DNA of 64,000 nucleotides from Rhodovulum sulfidophilum DSM 1374 (GTDB lineage: Bacteria; Pseudomonadota; Alphaproteobacteria; Rhodobacterales; Rhodobacteraceae), in contig NZ_CP015420.1 of assembly GCF_001633165.1 (NCBI RefSeq), positions 38,181 through 102,180 of the forward strand, given 5' to 3'. Under the pieces are notes generated by a model. It saw only the letters and a program-made list of their open reading frames with translations. It did no database searches and was not told the DNA's origin. Of the stretch, positions 51,001 through 60,600 are shown piece after piece. Position 1 is the first letter of the stretch, and every line of letters starts with the position of its first letter. The translations under genes were made by a program, and so were the position numbers.

Positions 51001-54000
51001 GCACGGCGACCAATAGCGGCTGGGTCGGGGGCAAGAGCAGCGTCGGCAGCGGCGGGGTTCTGGTCTCGGAAGGCGGGCGCTTCGGCGACGATCTGACCAT
51101 TCAGGGCGACACCGGCAGTGGCGCGGGCACCCTGCGGCTGTCGGGCACGACCACGGTGGCGGGCGATGTGACCAATGACGGCAACATCGAGACCGCGGGC
51201 GGCAAGGACACCGCGCTGAACCTGACCGATGGCGGCGGCTTCACCAATAATGGCAGCATCACGGTCGAGGACGGGTCTCTGACGGTGGCGGCCGACACCA
51301 TCACGATCAGCGACGGCGCCTCGATGAAGGGCGATATCGATTTCGTCGGCGCGGTGGTGAACAAGGGCGAGCTCGATCTCGAGAACGACCTCCGGGATAC
51401 GCTCCGGACCGACGAGGACGGGGTGACGCGGATCGTCGCCTCGCTCGACGGCGCGGGCAACGATGTCGAGAATGCCGGCCGCCTGGAGCTTGGCGAGGAC
51501 CTGTCCTTTACCGGGGTCGGCGAGGTCTCGAACAGCGGCACGGTCGAGATCGGCGCGAACGGGCGTCTGCAGGCCGAGCGGATCGGGAATGCCGGCCGCC
51601 TGAACCTGGGCGCGGGCGCGGCGCTGGAGGGCACCGGCAACACGCTGGAGAATACCGGGACGATCACCGTCGGCGATGGCGGCAGCGTGACCGATGCCGG
51701 CGCGATCGAGAACCGCGAGACCGGGCTGATCGAGTTCACCGGCGGCGGCACGCTCGCCTCGGACAGCGATGCGAGCGGCGACGAGCCGATCCGGAATGCC
51801 GGTCGGATCGTCACCACCGACGACGGCGATGACACCATCACGCTGGGCGGCGCGAACCCGAATCTGCTGGAAAACCTGGCGAGTGGCAGTCTCGAGATCG
51901 GCGACAGCGACAGCGTGATCGGCAGCGCGACCACGCTGGACAATGCCGGATCGGTGACGATCGGCACCGGCTCGACGCTGGAGCTGGCCGCGCTTGCGAC
52001 CGCGGCGGGTGGCAGCCTGACCAATAACGGGATGCTGAAGGCGGGGTCGGTGACCTCGGCGGGCAGCCTGACCAACAATGCGGGCGCCGAGATCGCCTCC
52101 GACGTGACCAGCTCGGGCAGCCTGAGCAATGCCGGCACGATCTCGGGCGATCTGAGCGTGACCGGCGGCACCGCCACCAACAGCGGCAGCCTGCAGGACG
52201 TGTCGGTCTCGGGCGGGGCGCTGACGGTGACGGCGGGCAGCCTGACCGGGCTGTCGGTCTCGGGCGGCAGCGCGTCGCTGGAAGGCGGGTCGCTGTCGGG
52301 CGATCTCGAGGTCTCGGGCGGTGCGGCGGATGTCGATGTCGCGGTCGGTGGCACGGCGGATGTGACCGGTGGCCGGTTGACGATCGGCGCCGACGGCTCG
52401 GTCGCGGAGCTGACCACGGTCGGCAGCGCGGGCAGCCTGGATACGGCGGGAACGCTGGCCTCGCTGACAAGCGCGGGCCAGGTCGAGAATAGCGGCACCA
52501 TCACCGGCGATGTGGCGGCCTCGGGCGGGACCTTCCTGTCCTCGGGCACGGTATCGGGCGATGTCGCGGCGACGGGCGGGGCGCTGGCCTCGGTCTCGGG
52601 GCGGATCGACGGGGCGCTGACGGCCGGAAGCGGCTCGGAGGCGCGGGTGACCGGCGATCTGGCACTTGGCGGCGGTCTCGGCATCGACGCGGGCGGCAAA
52701 TTCGACCTGCGATCGGGCACCGTGACCATGGCCGAGGACACCGATGCCGTGAATGACGGCACCGCCATCATCGGCGATGGCACGCTGAAGGGCGGGACCG
52801 GGGGCAGCTTCCGGAACCGCGACGGCGGCCAGTTGAGCGTGACCGGGACCGGTCGGCTGGAAACGGATCTGGTGAATGCCGACGGCGCGGGGGCCGAGAT
52901 CGACGGCACCATTGCCGGGGCGGTCGAGAATGACGGCGAGATCGCGCTTGGCGGCACCATCGACGGCGCGCTTGGCAATGACGGGACGGTCAGGGTGGCG
53001 GCGGACGATACGGCCGGGATCACCGGCGCCATTGCCGGGCTCGGGTCCTATCTGGTGGAGGGCAGGCTCGATTTCGGCGGCAGCTTCGATCTGGGCCGCG
53101 AGGGCGAGACCGAGGGCCGCCTGGCCCTTGGCGAGAATGCCACCGTCAGCGGCGACCTGGTGACGAGCTACGGCACCGTCACGCTGGCCGATGGCAGCCG
53201 GCTCGAGGCCGATCTGGTCTCGTCCGGCCAGCTGACGGCCTCGGGCAGCGCGACCGTCGACGGCGATCTGACCCTGTCGGACGGCGCGGTGCTGAGCCTG
53301 TCCGACGGCACCGCCGACGACCGTCTCGACGTGACCGGCGATGCCCGGCTGAACGGCACCATCGGGATGGATATCGACCTGACCGATGGCGCCCAGAGCG
53401 CCGATGCGATCCATATCGACGGGGTCGCAAGCGGCAATGTGCTGCTGGCCTTCAACGACCTGACCACGGGTGATTACGGCCAGATCAGGGACCGGCTCGA
53501 CCTGCTGTCCTATGGCTCGGATGGCGGATTGTCGGTCCGCTCCAGCGGCTTGCCCACCAGCGGCAGCATCCTCTACCGGCTTGACCGCAATGCCGGCGGC
53601 GACGGCTGGGGGCTGATCTCGGGGGCGAACCCGGCGCTTGGCGGCCTGTCCAGCGGTCTGGCCCTGACCCAGTCGCTGATCGGCTCGGTGGTGAACCGGC
53701 CGACCAGCCCCTATGTCTCGGGGCTGGCCTCGACCGAGGGCTCGCCCTGCGGCTGGGGCAGCTGGGGCCGGGCGATGGGCGGGAAGGCCACCGCCAGCGG
53801 CAACTCGCATACCGCTCTGGGCAGTTTCTCGACCGAGATCGATGCCAGCTATGGCGGGGTGCAGGCCGGGCTCGATTACAGCTGTTTCGACGGCGGCGAG
53901 GATGGCTGGAACCTCAGCTTCGGCACCATTTTCGGGCTCAATGACGGGTCGATCAAGCAGCCGGTCTACCTGTTCGACCCCAATACCGGCACCGTCAACC

Positions 54001-54731
54001 AGGGCATCCAGACCAGCCGCAACCATACCGACTTCCAGCAGCTTTACGGCGGTGCCTATATCGGCGCCTCCCGGGGCCGGTTCTTCGCCGATCTGCAGGT
54101 CACCGTGAACGAGACCGAGTTCGATCTGGAGAACAAGGCGGCCGCGGGTGCCTATGGCGAGCGGCTGGGGGTCGACGACCAGAGCTATGACAGCACCGGT
54201 CACACGGTTTCGGGCACGGTGGGCTATGCCTTCCCGCTGGGCGAGGAGAGCGGGTTCAGCCTGATCCCGTCGCTTGGCTTCTCGGTCAGCCGGACCAAGT
54301 CGGACGACCTTTACTTCAGCAACGACCCCGGCGATGACGCGGATGACGGGGTGCTGAAATTCGATCCGATCAACAACGAGGTCGGCTTTGCCTCGGTGAC
54401 GCTGTCGCGCAGCCGGGTGCTGCCCTCGGGGGTCTCGGTTCTGAACGGCTTCGCCACCGCCACGGCCTATCACGACTTCTCAGACCGCTCGGTGGCGAAG
54501 TATTACGAGCTCGATTCGAGCGGCGCACCGCTGGGGGCGCCGCTGGTGTCGGAGAATGACGGGCTTGGCAATTATGGCGAGCTCAGTGCGGGGTTCAACT
54601 ATACCCGCATCCTGGGCAAGGGTCAGGCCGGGGCGGCCCGGCAGATGGACGCGTCGGTTCGGGTCGACAGCCGGTTCGGCGACGATCTGGATGGCTGGGG
54701 CGTGACCGCGCAGATGCGGTTCCAGTTCTAG
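48087..54731 (+). CDS. Giant type V autotransporter, adhesin-like
   Basis: A 2,214-aa outer-membrane protein. I chose ATG 48087 (MVLFTEAGLGRSEG); GTG 48063 is an alternative. The signal region is extended (FRKILRQALRSTTALAAGLT), as in large autotransporters. The passenger (about 1-1870) is a repetitive Gly/Ser/Thr-rich beta helix, with GGTVVSGGALSV-type autotransporter strand repeats and a 121-residue tandem repeat. The last 280 residues (WGSWGRAMGGKATASGNS onward) are a beta barrel ending in MRFQF, with the terminal Phe read by the Bam complex. There are very few cysteines. No catalytic domain is visible, so adhesion or surface shielding is likely. It lies between the ExbBD unit and tssK on the T6SS strand. 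Confidence 0.9.
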   Translation: MVLFTEAGLGRSEGVRRPFSPQFRKILRQALRSTTALAAGLTLGAAAAGADTFHWTGTAEDGFWANPENWQDAMGDPIEGDAPGLDGMPAGIVLGEAATGTIGLEAGRATLSALELTDNSGTALTDGTLAFSLPEGASGTAARLTVAGSGDFMGESLAFDLEDDLLVEASVDTGLAGNVSGTGALRLRAAGDSEITLSGRNSQTGGTVIEAGTVAATGGEALSEAGAVTLAGGIDGRAASVLRIEQDETVGGLASAEGARGGLELAGGSLTVSGGPASSFGLGISGSGGLAVGDGADLTLAAANSYEGGTVVSGGALSVTAGGSLGSGDVSVADGSLLTYGAALGADQTVTLGDGGLWTLAGDETVGGLDGTGTADLGGNRLDIALPGTETLAFAGSLKGGTDSLLALTGGGEYMLTGSLSDYRGGFRIEAGRLGLSDAGGALNDNALTLAGGTLVADLENAFGGTIATEAGSTSTITAAAGTTLSLTGGMALAGDLSFTAEGEDAEIGLKMASVTLQEGVSLGFDRARFKIGSEAAAGMFAADGGTRLGAEAVLDLAGHDVGIAALTGSGRILTDSGDAVLGLGDGTDFGGVLADGAAGRLSLETDGTVRLTGDNSLTGGTSVTGGSLTLAGGGTLGDIEIASAGRFVLEDGSAGSVVNSGTGSSNAGTIAALTQKAGSFANSGTVSGATSVEGGDLSNTGTLSDDVSVSGGSLSSSGSIGGKLDLSEGEARIDGSVSGAVDVSGGSLDAGKGSALKSGLGVSGGSAETAGTVLGGVSVTGGRYDNSGNVSGGLDLADGSVGNTGTIGGAVTVGGGTLTNGGTLSDDVSVSGGSLSSSGSIGGTLDVSEGEARIDGSVTGAVDVSGGSLEAGRDSALKGGLGVSGGSAETAGTVSGGVSVTGGRYDNSGSVSGGLDLADGTVGNTGTIGGEVTVGGGTLTNGGTLSGDVSVSGGSLSSSGSIGGDLDVTGGTATNSGWVGGKSSVGSGGVLVSEGGRFGDDLTIQGDTGSGAGTLRLSGTTTVAGDVTNDGNIETAGGKDTALNLTDGGGFTNNGSITVEDGSLTVAADTITISDGASMKGDIDFVGAVVNKGELDLENDLRDTLRTDEDGVTRIVASLDGAGNDVENAGRLELGEDLSFTGVGEVSNSGTVEIGANGRLQAERIGNAGRLNLGAGAALEGTGNTLENTGTITVGDGGSVTDAGAIENRETGLIEFTGGGTLASDSDASGDEPIRNAGRIVTTDDGDDTITLGGANPNLLENLASGSLEIGDSDSVIGSATTLDNAGSVTIGTGSTLELAALATAAGGSLTNNGMLKAGSVTSAGSLTNNAGAEIASDVTSSGSLSNAGTISGDLSVTGGTATNSGSLQDVSVSGGALTVTAGSLTGLSVSGGSASLEGGSLSGDLEVSGGAADVDVAVGGTADVTGGRLTIGADGSVAELTTVGSAGSLDTAGTLASLTSAGQVENSGTITGDVAASGGTFLSSGTVSGDVAATGGALASVSGRIDGALTAGSGSEARVTGDLALGGGLGIDAGGKFDLRSGTVTMAEDTDAVNDGTAIIGDGTLKGGTGGSFRNRDGGQLSVTGTGRLETDLVNADGAGAEIDGTIAGAVENDGEIALGGTIDGALGNDGTVRVAADDTAGITGAIAGLGSYLVEGRLDFGGSFDLGREGETEGRLALGENATVSGDLVTSYGTVTLADGSRLEADLVSSGQLTASGSATVDGDLTLSDGAVLSLSDGTADDRLDVTGDARLNGTIGMDIDLTDGAQSADAIHIDGVASGNVLLAFNDLTTGDYGQIRDRLDLLSYGSDGGLSVRSSGLPTSGSILYRLDRNAGGDGWGLISGANPALGGLSSGLALTQSLIGSVVNRPTSPYVSGLASTEGSPCGWGSWGRAMGGKATASGNSHTALGSFSTEIDASYGGVQAGLDYSCFDGGEDGWNLSFGTIFGLNDGSIKQPVYLFDPNTGTVNQGIQTSRNHTDFQQLYGGAYIGASRGRFFADLQVTVNETEFDLENKAAAGAYGERLGVDDQSYDSTGHTVSGTVGYAFPLGEESGFSLIPSLGFSVSRTKSDDLYFSNDPGDDADDGVLKFDPINNEVGFASVTLSRSRVLPSGVSVLNGFATATAYHDFSDRSVAKYYELDSSGAPLGAPLVSENDGLGNYGELSAGFNYTRILGKGQAGAARQMDASVRVDSRFGDDLDGWGVTAQMRFQF
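50190..50978 (+). repeat. 363-bp tandem repeat in the autotransporter passenger
   Basis: Two full units start at 50190 and 50553, and a partial third starts at 50916. Each begins GGCAC(A/G)(T/C)TGTC and encodes VSVSGGSLSSSGSIGG at the same place, giving a 121-residue protein period. The near-identity at DNA level implies recent duplication and likely copy-number variation between strains. Confidence 0.8.
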
Positions 54732-54743
54732 GCCCCGGGCCGG

Positions 54744-54771
54744 GGTGGGCGCCTTCGCGGGCGCCTGCCCG
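54744..54771 (+). terminator. Hairpin between autotransporter and tssK
   Basis: GGGTGGGCGCC and GGCGCCTGCCC pair over 11 bp (two G-T pairs) with a 6-nt loop, 12 bp after the autotransporter stop. There is no T-run. It may separate the adhesin transcript from the tssKLM operon. Confidence 0.45.
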
Positions 54772-54807
54772 AGAAACACGACAAAGAGATAGGAAGCTTT
54801 TCGAGCC

Positions 54808-56139
54808 ATGTCCCGTTTCAGCAAGGTCGCCTGGAAAGAAGGTTTGTTCCTGCAGCCGCATCACCTGCAGCAGGCCGACCGCCATCTCGAGCATCTGATC
54901 CGCGCGCAGGTGGCCGCGCTGTCGCCCTATCCCTGGGGTCTGGCCGAGCTGCGTTTCGATCGCGACATGCTGCAACAGGGCCGGATCGGGCTGTTGGCGG
55001 CCGCGGGCACGATGCCCGACGGCACCGCCTTCGAGGCTCCCGGCGCCTCGCCGCTGCCGGTCGCGGCCGAGGTGCCCGAGGACGGGGCCGGGCTCGATGT
55101 CTGGCTGACCCTGCCCGATGCGCCGGTCGACGGCCAGGAGGTCGCCCCCGCCGCCGCCGATGCCGCCACCCGCTATGTGCTGGGCCGCGAGACGGTGGCC
55201 GACAATGCCGCCGCCGCGCGCTCGGAACAGGTGCTGGAAGTGGCCCATCCGCGGCTGGAGCTGGCGCTGCGCAAGACGCCCCGCCCGGGCTATCAGTGCC
55301 TCAGGCTCGGCCGGGTGCTCGATCTGCGCGACGGCATCGTCACGCTTGACGACCGGGTGCCGCCGACCGCGCTGCGGCTTGCGGTGCATCCGGCCTATGA
55401 CGGCTATCTCGGCCGGGTGATCGGCTGGATCGAATCGAAGCTCGACACGCTGGCGCGCTATGCCGCGGATCCCTCCTCGGGTGGCGGAATGCAGGCGGGC
55501 GACTATCTGATGCTGATGCTTCTGAACCGCGAGCTGCCGGTGCTTCGGCATCTGAAATCCATGGCCAGCGTGCATCCCGAGCGGCTTTACGAAAAGCTGG
55601 TCGGGCTGGCGGGCGAGCTGGCCACCTTCGATCAGGGCGAGCGCCGCGCCCCGGCCTACGAGGCCTATCGCCATGACGATCCCAAGGCCAGCTTTCCGCC
55701 GGTGGTGGCCGATATCCAGCGGCTGCTGGCGCGTGACGTCGGCCGCGCGGTCAGGCTGCCCCTGCAGGAGGTGCGGGCCAATTCCTATGCCGCGCTGATC
55801 AACGACCGGAACCTCTTCGCTCAGGCGACCTTCGTGCTGGAGGTCAGTTCCGGCCTGCCGCTGGCCGAGGTCCAGCAGCAGTTCCCGCAGCTTTGCAAGG
55901 TCGGTCCCTCGACCCAGATGAAGACCATCATCAACAACAACCTGCCGGGCATCGGGCTGGTGCATCTGCCCAACCCGCCGCGGCAGATCCGGGTGGTCTC
56001 GACCAATGTCTATTTCCTGCTCGACCGCTCGACCCCGCTCTGGAGCGAGTTTTCCAGCGCGCCCGCGATCGGGATGCATTTCGCGGGCAACTGGCCCGAT
56101 CTCAAGCTTGAACTCTGGGCGGTGCCGGAGGGGGCGTGA
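54808..56139 (+). CDS. tssK: T6SS baseplate-membrane linker TssK
   Basis: A 443-aa trimeric protein that docks the baseplate to TssL and TssM. The diagnostic start is VAWKEGLFLQPHHLQQADRH. Other landmarks are LMLMLLNRELPVLRHLKSM, HPERLYEKLVGLAGELATF and INNNLPGIGLVHLPNPPRQ near the end, all standard for VasE/ImpJ. Normal length. The stop overlaps the tssL ATG by 4 bp. Confidence 0.96.
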   Translation: MSRFSKVAWKEGLFLQPHHLQQADRHLEHLIRAQVAALSPYPWGLAELRFDRDMLQQGRIGLLAAAGTMPDGTAFEAPGASPLPVAAEVPEDGAGLDVWLTLPDAPVDGQEVAPAAADAATRYVLGRETVADNAAAARSEQVLEVAHPRLELALRKTPRPGYQCLRLGRVLDLRDGIVTLDDRVPPTALRLAVHPAYDGYLGRVIGWIESKLDTLARYAADPSSGGGMQAGDYLMLMLLNRELPVLRHLKSMASVHPERLYEKLVGLAGELATFDQGERRAPAYEAYRHDDPKASFPPVVADIQRLLARDVGRAVRLPLQEVRANSYAALINDRNLFAQATFVLEVSSGLPLAEVQQQFPQLCKVGPSTQMKTIINNNLPGIGLVHLPNPPRQIRVVSTNVYFLLDRSTPLWSEFSSAPAIGMHFAGNWPDLKLELWAVPEGA

Positions 56140-57680
56140 TGGCAGATAACGACGACGATGACGACAAGACCGTGTTCGGGCAGCCGCTGCCGCCGCCGCC
56201 GCTGACCCCGCATCCGCTGACCTATCCGCCGGGCTCGGGCTGGAACGTCTATCCGCAGGAGTCCTCCGGCACCGAGCGCACCGCCTTCGGCCAGACCGCG
56301 TCCCCGCCCGGGACCGGCGTGCCGCCGACGCCCCGCTCGCCGGGGCCGCATCCGTTCTATCAGCCGGGCACCGGCCAGCGCAGCGCGGCGGCCGGGATCT
56401 TCCCCGAGATCCGCCGCCCCGAGGCCGCGCCGCGCCCGGCGGCCCAGGCGCGGATCGCGCTGGACGATGCGCTTCGGGCGGCCGATGCGGGCCGCGGTGC
56501 CGCCTCTAACCCGCTTCTGGCCGAGGCGACCCAGCTTCTGATCCTGCTGGGGCGGCTCCGGACCGGGCTGGTCGAGATGCAGGCCGGGCCGCTGATCGAC
56601 CATGTCACCCGCGAGATCGACGATATCGAGCGGCGCTGCCTGGCCGTCGGGCTGCCCGCCTCCGAGGTGCGGGACGCGAAATACGCGCTTTCGGCCACCG
56701 CCGACGACATCGTGCAGAACCTGCCCGGCGCCGACCGGGCGATGTGGCTGCAATATTCGATGGTGGCGCGGTTCTTCGGCGAACGCTCGTCCGGGGTCGG
56801 CTTCTTCCGCAAGATGGACGAGGCGATGAAGGCGCCGGGGCAGCGCTATCACCTGCTTGAACTGATGCTGGTCTGCCTGTCGCTGGGATTCGAGGGCCAG
56901 TACCGGGCGATGCCCTCGGGTGCGGCCGAGCTGGCGCGGATCCGCAGCGCCATCTACGAGACCCTGCGCCGGATCTCGCCGCGGCCCGATGACGATGTCT
57001 CGCCGCATTGGACGGCGGTGCCGCTGGATGCGCGCAGGCGCGGCGGGCAGACCCCGCTCTGGGTGATCGCGGCCATCGCCGCGGCGATGCTGGTGGCGCT
57101 GTTCGCCACGCTCTCGACGCTGCTGACGCGGCAGGGGGCGACGGTGCGCGACGACATCCTGGCGCTGCATGCCGGACAGCCCGAGATCGCGATCGAGCGC
57201 ACCGAGCCGGTGATCGCGCCCTATCAGGCGCCCGAGACGACGCAGATGGACCGGATCCGCACCGCGCTGGCCGAACCGCTCGAGACGGGCCGGGTCGAGG
57301 TCGATCAGGTAAATGACTGGGTGCTGGTGCGGCTGCGCGAGGCGCTGCGCTTCGCCACCGGCTCGGCCGATCTCGGGAACGGATCCGCGCCGCTGCTGGC
57401 CGAGATCGCGGCGATGCTCGATGGCGAGGACGGCCCGGTGCGGGTGGTCGGCCATACCGACAGCGTGCCGATGTCGGGGCGCGGCCGGTTCCGCAGCAAC
57501 CATGACCTGTCGCTGGCCCGGGCCGAGACCGTGGCCGAACGGCTGGGCGCTCTGGTCGCCGATCCGGCGCGGCTGAGTGCCGAGGGCAAGGGGGCGACCG
57601 ACCCGGTTGCCGGGAATGACACCCCCGAAGGCCGGGGGATGAACCGGCGTGTCGAGATCATGATACCGCGGGAGGACTGA
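56136..57680 (+). CDS. tssL: T6SS membrane protein TssL with OmpA-like peptidoglycan-binding tail
   Basis: A 514-aa protein. The N-terminal cytoplasmic tail (1-90) is acidic and Pro-rich with two similar Thr sites, DDKT12VFGQ and TERT49AFGQ. The DotU domain (about 120-285) includes NPLLAEATQLLILLGRLRTG and EIDDIERRC. One membrane helix follows (WVIAAIAAAMLVALFATLST, about 309-328). The periplasmic C-terminus is an OmpA/Pal domain with VVGHTDSVPMSG and SLARAETVAERLG that binds peptidoglycan. This evolved TssL form is common where TssJ is lacking. In Agrobacterium, TssL Thr14 is phosphorylated by PpkA and read by Fha, and T12 here is in the matching place. Confidence 0.95.
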   Translation: MMADNDDDDDKTVFGQPLPPPPLTPHPLTYPPGSGWNVYPQESSGTERTAFGQTASPPGTGVPPTPRSPGPHPFYQPGTGQRSAAAGIFPEIRRPEAAPRPAAQARIALDDALRAADAGRGAASNPLLAEATQLLILLGRLRTGLVEMQAGPLIDHVTREIDDIERRCLAVGLPASEVRDAKYALSATADDIVQNLPGADRAMWLQYSMVARFFGERSSGVGFFRKMDEAMKAPGQRYHLLELMLVCLSLGFEGQYRAMPSGAAELARIRSAIYETLRRISPRPDDDVSPHWTAVPLDARRRGGQTPLWVIAAIAAAMLVALFATLSTLLTRQGATVRDDILALHAGQPEIAIERTEPVIAPYQAPETTQMDRIRTALAEPLETGRVEVDQVNDWVLVRLREALRFATGSADLGNGSAPLLAEIAAMLDGEDGPVRVVGHTDSVPMSGRGRFRSNHDLSLARAETVAERLGALVADPARLSAEGKGATDPVAGNDTPEGRGMNRRVEIMIPRED

Positions 57681-57685
57681 GCGGG

Positions 57686-60600
57686 ATGCGAAGAGCTCTT
57701 CGGGCGGTGGGCGCCGCCTTCGCCGCCATGTGGCGGGCGCGCTGGATGCGCGTCCTTCTGATCGTTCTGGGGCTTCTGGCGCTTGGCGCCGCGATCTGGT
57801 TCGGGCTGCCGATGACCGGATCGGCGCTGCTGGCCTCGGTCTGGCTCAGGGCCGGGCTGATCGTGCTGATCGCGGGCACGCTGGGGCTGGTCTATGGGCT
57901 GGGCTGGCTGCGCCGCCGCCGCCGCGCCGAGGCGCTGGAAGACAGCCTGATGGCCGAGCCCGCGGGCGATGGCCGGGTGCTGGCCGAGCGGATGCAGGAG
58001 GCGCTGGCCAAGCTGCGGCGGTCGGGCGGCAAGAGCGCGCTTTACGATCTGCCCTGGTATGTGATCATCGGCCCGCCGGGTGCGGGCAAGACCACGGCGC
58101 TTGCGAATTCCGGCATCGGCTTTCCGGGCCGGGACGGGCCCGGCTCGGGCATCGAGGGCTTCGGCGGCACCCGCAATTGCGACTGGTGGTTCGCCGAGGA
58201 GGCGGTGCTGATCGACACCGCCGGGCGCTATACCACCCAGGACAGCGATGCCGAGGCCGACCGCGCCAGTTGGACGTCCTTCCTGCAGCTTCTCAAGAAG
58301 GGCCGTCCCGACCAGCCGGTGAACGGTGTGATCCTGGCCTTTTCGGTGGCCGACATGATGGCCGCCTCGGAGGCCGATCTGGCGCGCCATGCCGAGACCG
58401 TGCGCACCCGGCTGGCCGAGCTGCACGAGACGCTCAAGATCGACGTGCCGGTCTATGTGCTGTTCACCAAGGCCGACCTGATCTCGGGGTTCCGGGAATA
58501 TTTCGGCTCGTTCAGCCAGTCGCGGCGGCGGCTGGTCTGGGGCACCACCTTCCAGACCCGCGACCGCAGCGCGCGCACCTGCGAACTGGTTCCGGCCGAA
58601 TTCGACGCGCTGGTGGCGCGGCTGTCGGACGAGGTCAGCGATCGCATGACCGAAGAGCCCGACGGCGCGGCGCGGATCGCGATCTTCGGGCTGCCGGGCC
58701 AGATGGCGATGCTGCGCGACACCGTCTCGGACTTCCTGCGCCGGGTCTTCGCGCCGACGCGCTACCAGTCGAACGCGATCCTGAGGGGCTTCTACTTCAC
58801 CTCGGGCACCCAGGAGGGCACGCCCATCGACCAGGTGCTGGGGGCGATGGCCAAGGGCGGCGACGAGGCCGCCTTCCAGCCCGCCTTCCTGTCCGGCAAG
58901 GGCCGCAGCTACTTCCTGCATGACCTGCTGAAGAAGGTGATCTTCGAGGAGCGCGACTGGGTCGGCTTCGACCGCCGCGCGGTGCGCCGCCGCCAGATCC
59001 TGCGCAGTGCCGCCATGGTGCTGATCGCCACGGTCACGCTGGGCGGCATGGCGGGGTTCGGCTACAGCTTCTGGCAGAATGCCAGCCTGCTGGCCGCCGC
59101 CGAGGCCGATGCCGACGCCTATCGCGATGCCGCGCGCAACGAGCTGGCGCGCACGGTGATCGACGATTCCGACGCCTCGGTGGTGCTGCCGCAGCTGCAG
59201 CAGCTTCGGCAGATGACCGCGGGCTATGTCGATCCGCGCCGTCCGGGCCTGTTCGAGGGGCTGGGGCTGTCGCGCCATGACGAGCTGCACGCCGCCGCCG
59301 ACCGGGCCTATTCCGACGGTCTGGAACGGATGCTGCGGCCGCGGCTGATCCTGGCGCTGGAAAACCGCCTGCCGCAGCTCATCGCCGATGACGACACCGC
59401 CGCGATCTACCGCGCGCTCAAGGTCTATCTGCTGCTGGGCGGGCAGGGCGGGACGCGCGGCGCCGAGGACGATGCCGCCATCGCGGGCTATTTCGACGAG
59501 ATCTGGCGGGCCCGCTTCGCCGCCCCGGGCGAGTTTCGGCTGCGCGAGGAGCTGACCCAGCATCTTCAGGCGATGCTCGATCTCGACGGCGATCGCCGGA
59601 TCACCATCGGCATCGACCCCGAGATCGTGCGCAAGGCGCGCGATGCCATCGTCACCCTGCCGCTGGCCGAGCAGGCCTATGCCTCGATCCGCGACCGGGC
59701 GCTGACCTCGGGCCTGCCCGCCTTTGCGCCGGCCGAGGCCATCGGCGGCCAGGTCGAGCGGGTGCTGGCCACCACCGACGGCACGCCTCTGGACAGGCTT
59801 TCGGTGCCGGGGCTTTACACCTTCGAGGGCTATTGGGGCTTCTTCCTCGACGAGCTGACCCATGCCCGGTCGCGGCTGAAGGATGACCGCTGGGTGCTGG
59901 GCGAGGCCGCCGACCGGGTTGATTACGACCGCCAGCTGGGCAGCCTCGAACGCGATCTGCACCGGCGCTACCGGCAGGAATTCGACGCCGCCTGGACCGG
60001 GCTTCTGTCGCGGCTGACGATGGCGCGGATGTCGGCCGACCCGCCGCGCTATGACGCGCTGGCCGCCGCCGCCTCGCCGGTCGATTCGCCGCTGGCCCGG
60101 CTGGTCGAGGAGATCGGCCGCCAGACCCGGCTGAGCCGGCTTTACGACGAGATCGACGCGATGGCGCCCGAGGATGCGGCCAAGGCCGCCGCGGGCGGCG
60201 ATCTGGCGGGCAACATGGGCGATGCGGCCTTCTCGCGGATCTATTCGCGCTCGGGCGTGTTCCAGCGCGTGGTGCTGGATGCGGTTCAGGCCCGCGGCAA
60301 GAGCCAGGTCCGGGCGGGCGCGGTGTCCGAGGATTCTCAGCGCGCCCAGGTCCAGCGGATCTCGGACGATTTCGCCGACTGGCACCGGCTGCTGACCGGC
60401 GAGCCCGGCGCCCGGCCCATCGACGCGGTGCTGGCCAATCTGGCCGCGCTGCGCGAGAACCGGCGCAATGCCGCGCTGGCCCCCAGCCCCGCCGATGAGA
60501 CCCTGCTGCGCCAGACCCTGTCGGCGCTGACCATGAACAACAGCGCCCTGCCGCCCGATCTCGGCCGGATGCTGAGCGCGGTCGAGGCCGAGTTCCGTTC

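Noticed and set aside
48084-54473. Open frame of about 2,130 codons on the minus strand, antisense to the autotransporter
   Set aside because: It is the mirror of a repetitive high-GC gene; the product is low-complexity Arg/Ala/Gly sequence with no domain, while the plus strand encodes a clear signal, passenger and barrel.
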